A DNA stretch of 64,000 nucleotides from assembly GCA_037903475.1 (NCBI GenBank), contig JBAJFG010000309.1, forward strand, positions 1,550,001 to 1,614,000, in the 5' to 3' direction. Position numbers and translations under genes: made by a program. Under the pieces are notes generated by a model. That model searched no databases. It was not told the origin of the DNA and worked only from the letters and a program-made list of their open reading frames with translations. Source of the stretch: Ancylostoma caninum (Eukaryota; Nematoda; Chromadorea; Rhabditida; Ancylostomatidae). Below, piece by piece: positions 61,721-64,000 of the stretch (its first letter is position 1; every line of letters begins with the position of its first letter).

Positions 61721-62339
61721 CTACTTCCGAATTCGTATAACTTGCAAAGATTTGAGAATCTCAGTAGAGGTTTTTTATATTTTTCACATCTTTTACCTCT
61801 ATAAAATTTTTAATTTATCGCAGTAAAGATTTTTTTAATTTACTGCCATAGACTCAACAAGCAGAACCGACTTCAACCATTACCTTACTAAAAGACTACC
61901 ACAGTGCTCTACTTATTCTTCGTAAAATATAATATGACAACACAAGAAGGTGAGGTTGTTATTATTTTTTGTTTTCATTTTCCACAGCGAAGTTTCTATT
62001 CGTGGAATACTCTAGGGACATACTTGGACAGTGGTTGGTGGTTAGTGTAGGAAAATATGAGCATTGGATCATTATTATTGCATTACTATCCCATATGCAG
62101 GTGAATGCTCAAGTAGAAAAGTTGGATGGAATGTTATCTGCTTATTCGAGACGAAATTGGAGCGAATCCGTTTATATAAAAGTGAAAATTTGTGTTTCTT
62201 TGTGTGCTTGCATGCATGTTACCTATAGAAATCCGAACCAAAATTTGCATGCTGGTCCATCAAAGGCCGGCGGAGGTTATAGGCTACTCTACACCAGAGG
62301 TTATAGATCAGCTTATCGATTTTATCAATTTTATTGATT

Positions 62340-62590
62340 TTTCACTGTTCTCAACCAAGTGTCGGTGAGGACATGCCTGCTAGGGTTCTCCAATATGCTG
62401 ACCACGAATATGACAACCATTTTGAATGGTGGTATCGATTTATTGATTTTATCGATTTTCCGCAATTTTTGCTAAGGGATGGGTGGGGAAATGTCCACTA
62501 GGGTTTTCGAATATGTTGAACACAAATGTGACAACCACTATGCATGGAAGCATAGAGTTATCGGTTTTATGGATTTTTCAGTCGAGAATC
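62340..62590. repeat. Degenerate tandem repeat, period ~118 bp
   Basis: CTAGGGTTCTCCAATATGCT (62380) and CTAGGGTTTTCGAATATGTT (62498) begin two alignable units that share GTGACAACCA or ATGACAACCA and TTTATTGATTTT blocks. Confidence 0.6.
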
Positions 62591-62819
62591 TGAATTTTTC
62601 GCTTCTCCTTAGAGACGGTAAAGATTGCATTTCCTGGCGTTTTTCCATGCATTTTCCACAAGGTTATTATCTGAATAACTTCGTTTTTTTTCATTTTTGC
62701 CAACAGGTCGGTTGGAAAAGTCCATTCGGGTCCGTTAACATGCTGATCTCTGAAGTGGCGAGTATCTTGAATGGATTTATCGGTGGTAGCGAAAACACCT
62801 GAGCGAAGCCGGGCATACC

Positions 62820-62945
62820 ATCTAGTGTCTAATAAATTCGAAGTTGCACCCATTCAATTAAATTCGAAAATGGACTTTTTCCGAATAGCGAAGTTAGAAA
62901 TAATCGAATACGAATGTTTGTTCAAGTTTTTTATTCGAATACGTT
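62820..62945. repeat. Short TTCGAA-rich segment
   Basis: Scattered ATTCGAA and CGAATACG words: a degenerate member of the same array class. Confidence 0.4.
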
Positions 62946-64000
62946 ATTCGGTCCGAAGTATACCAGCTACATAATTCCCCCACCACCATTTCCTGCCACG
63001 CTTCACAGCGTGACGTCGCCGGGAGCCACAACCTAGAATTAGAGGATTGCACCGCAGGAAGCATGCTATACCAGGACAATGACTTCGCTGACGTGGTTTG
63101 TTCCGAAACGAGTTATTTCCTTCCATATAAACAGTTTATTCAGTTTTGTCAGGTTGTAAAATAAGTTTCCGCTGTTTTGGAATTTTTAATGAAAAAACTG
63201 ATGGAAAATTATATAACAACAGGTACCAATCGATGTGCATATGGACCGCATCAGTCGGTGGACTTTTGCGGTTTTTTTTCAGCAGGATCTCGACTCCCCT
63301 GCTACAAAAATCCGTAGACGGCGAGGAAAGGAACTGAGTCGGGCAGTGCTATAGGTCACTGACTTTGGCAAGTCGGTTCTCGCTCAATAGATATTCTTGT
63401 GATCTGATACCCGGAGCATGGTAAATTTAGATTTATGCTGCATAATGAGCAATTGAAAATTCCTCTGCGAGCACTTGCCTTTCCAGGGATTATCCACCAA
63501 CAAAATTAAGGCTCGCTCCGACGTATGGCAAAATGGTGTGATTCCCACAAAGCGCATGGAACCTGTTCTAAAATTCCACCTATTAGTGTACATAAACGAC
63601 CAATGTTTGTAGCACAATCGGAGAAATCCCACTTCAATTCGCTTCAACTCCAGAGATTTGGGTTACCAAGTTTGGTGCCTGTGTGTGAGACCGCTCGGCA
63701 ATATTGCATACAAAAGATCCGCATGCAGGTTTGCTGTACACTTTCTTACCTTTACATATGACCTCCGTCAATGTGAAATAATTCATAGAGCCTGGACTAA
63801 AATTAACCCTAGGTACGAAATATCAGAAATGAAGAAGAGAGAATACCAACATGTTGGAGACGTCGATGTTGTATCCTTGACTACTCCGCTTTCAAATGGA
63901 TGCGCGAAGCGTTGGGATCCAATTCCCTACACTGTGCTTCGGTCCCGGATCATAGCTGCTTGAAGCGATGTAAAATGTGGTTTACAGACCTCTTCTCAGC

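Larger units (their letters stand above)
59930..64000. other. Downstream region, no recognised gene
   Basis: AT-rich. Contains TTCGAA arrays (61520-61720, 62820-62945) and a degenerate 118-bp tandem (62340-62590). Frames at 60810-61178 (-), 61969-62337 (+), 63384-63647 (-) and 63525-63963 (+) have no family I recognise and no convincing splice context. Confidence 0.5.

Noticed and set aside
61969..62337. 122-codon frame after the M13 gene
   Set aside because: It runs into the degenerate 118-bp tandem and has Cys- and His-rich low-quality composition with no family resemblance.

Overview
The window is eukaryotic and most resembles a parasitic clade V (strongylid, probably hookworm-like) nematode. 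Three observations support this. Recognisable exons have U-rich, mostly TTTCAG-like 3' splice sites. A few very short introns (68-79 bp) alternate with multi-kilobase introns packed with repeats. The RTE-type reverse transcriptase fragments match, from memory, elements common in hookworm genomes. No bacterial operons, rRNA or CRISPR were seen.

Backbone: one plus-strand gene for an M13 (neprilysin-like) zinc metallopeptidase runs from the first exon I can recognise (8768) to its stop codon (59826). Fourteen short exons, 29-175 nt each, join with compatible phases into 1281 nt, giving 426 residues and a stop with no internal stop. They cover the C-terminal ~60% of an M13 protein: end of the N-terminal domain, the helical linker, the NAxY-equivalent site, HELMH, EENIAD and the Cys-rich C-terminal end. 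The N-terminal ~300 residues were not found; they lie upstream of the window or in exons I missed before 8768. The position of the substrate-binding Asn-Ala pair is Gly-Pro, and the position of the conserved C-terminal Arg is Gln, so this may be a divergent-specificity or weakened enzyme.

Layout: 1-2896 is a CR1-like non-LTR element carrying the end of an endonuclease and a frameshifted RT. 2897-8767 holds a copy of a composite minisatellite repeat, a (GT)n tract and a minus-strand RTE remnant. 8768-59826 is the M13 gene, whose introns hold further RTE pieces, a mariner-like remnant, several MITE families with clear terminal inverted repeats and target duplications, TTCGAATATT-rich arrays, and many copies of a composite repeat built on a 59-bp unit. 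59827-64000 is the M13 3' end, then AT-rich DNA with more TTCGAA arrays and no gene I recognise.

The most unusual structure is the dispersed composite repeat: a 59-bp GC-rich minisatellite, flanked on one side by a palindromic TCCGGCGTTAGCCGGA terminus and on the other by a conserved arm that often ends in a microsatellite. It occurs at about a dozen places in two diverged but alignable subfamilies.
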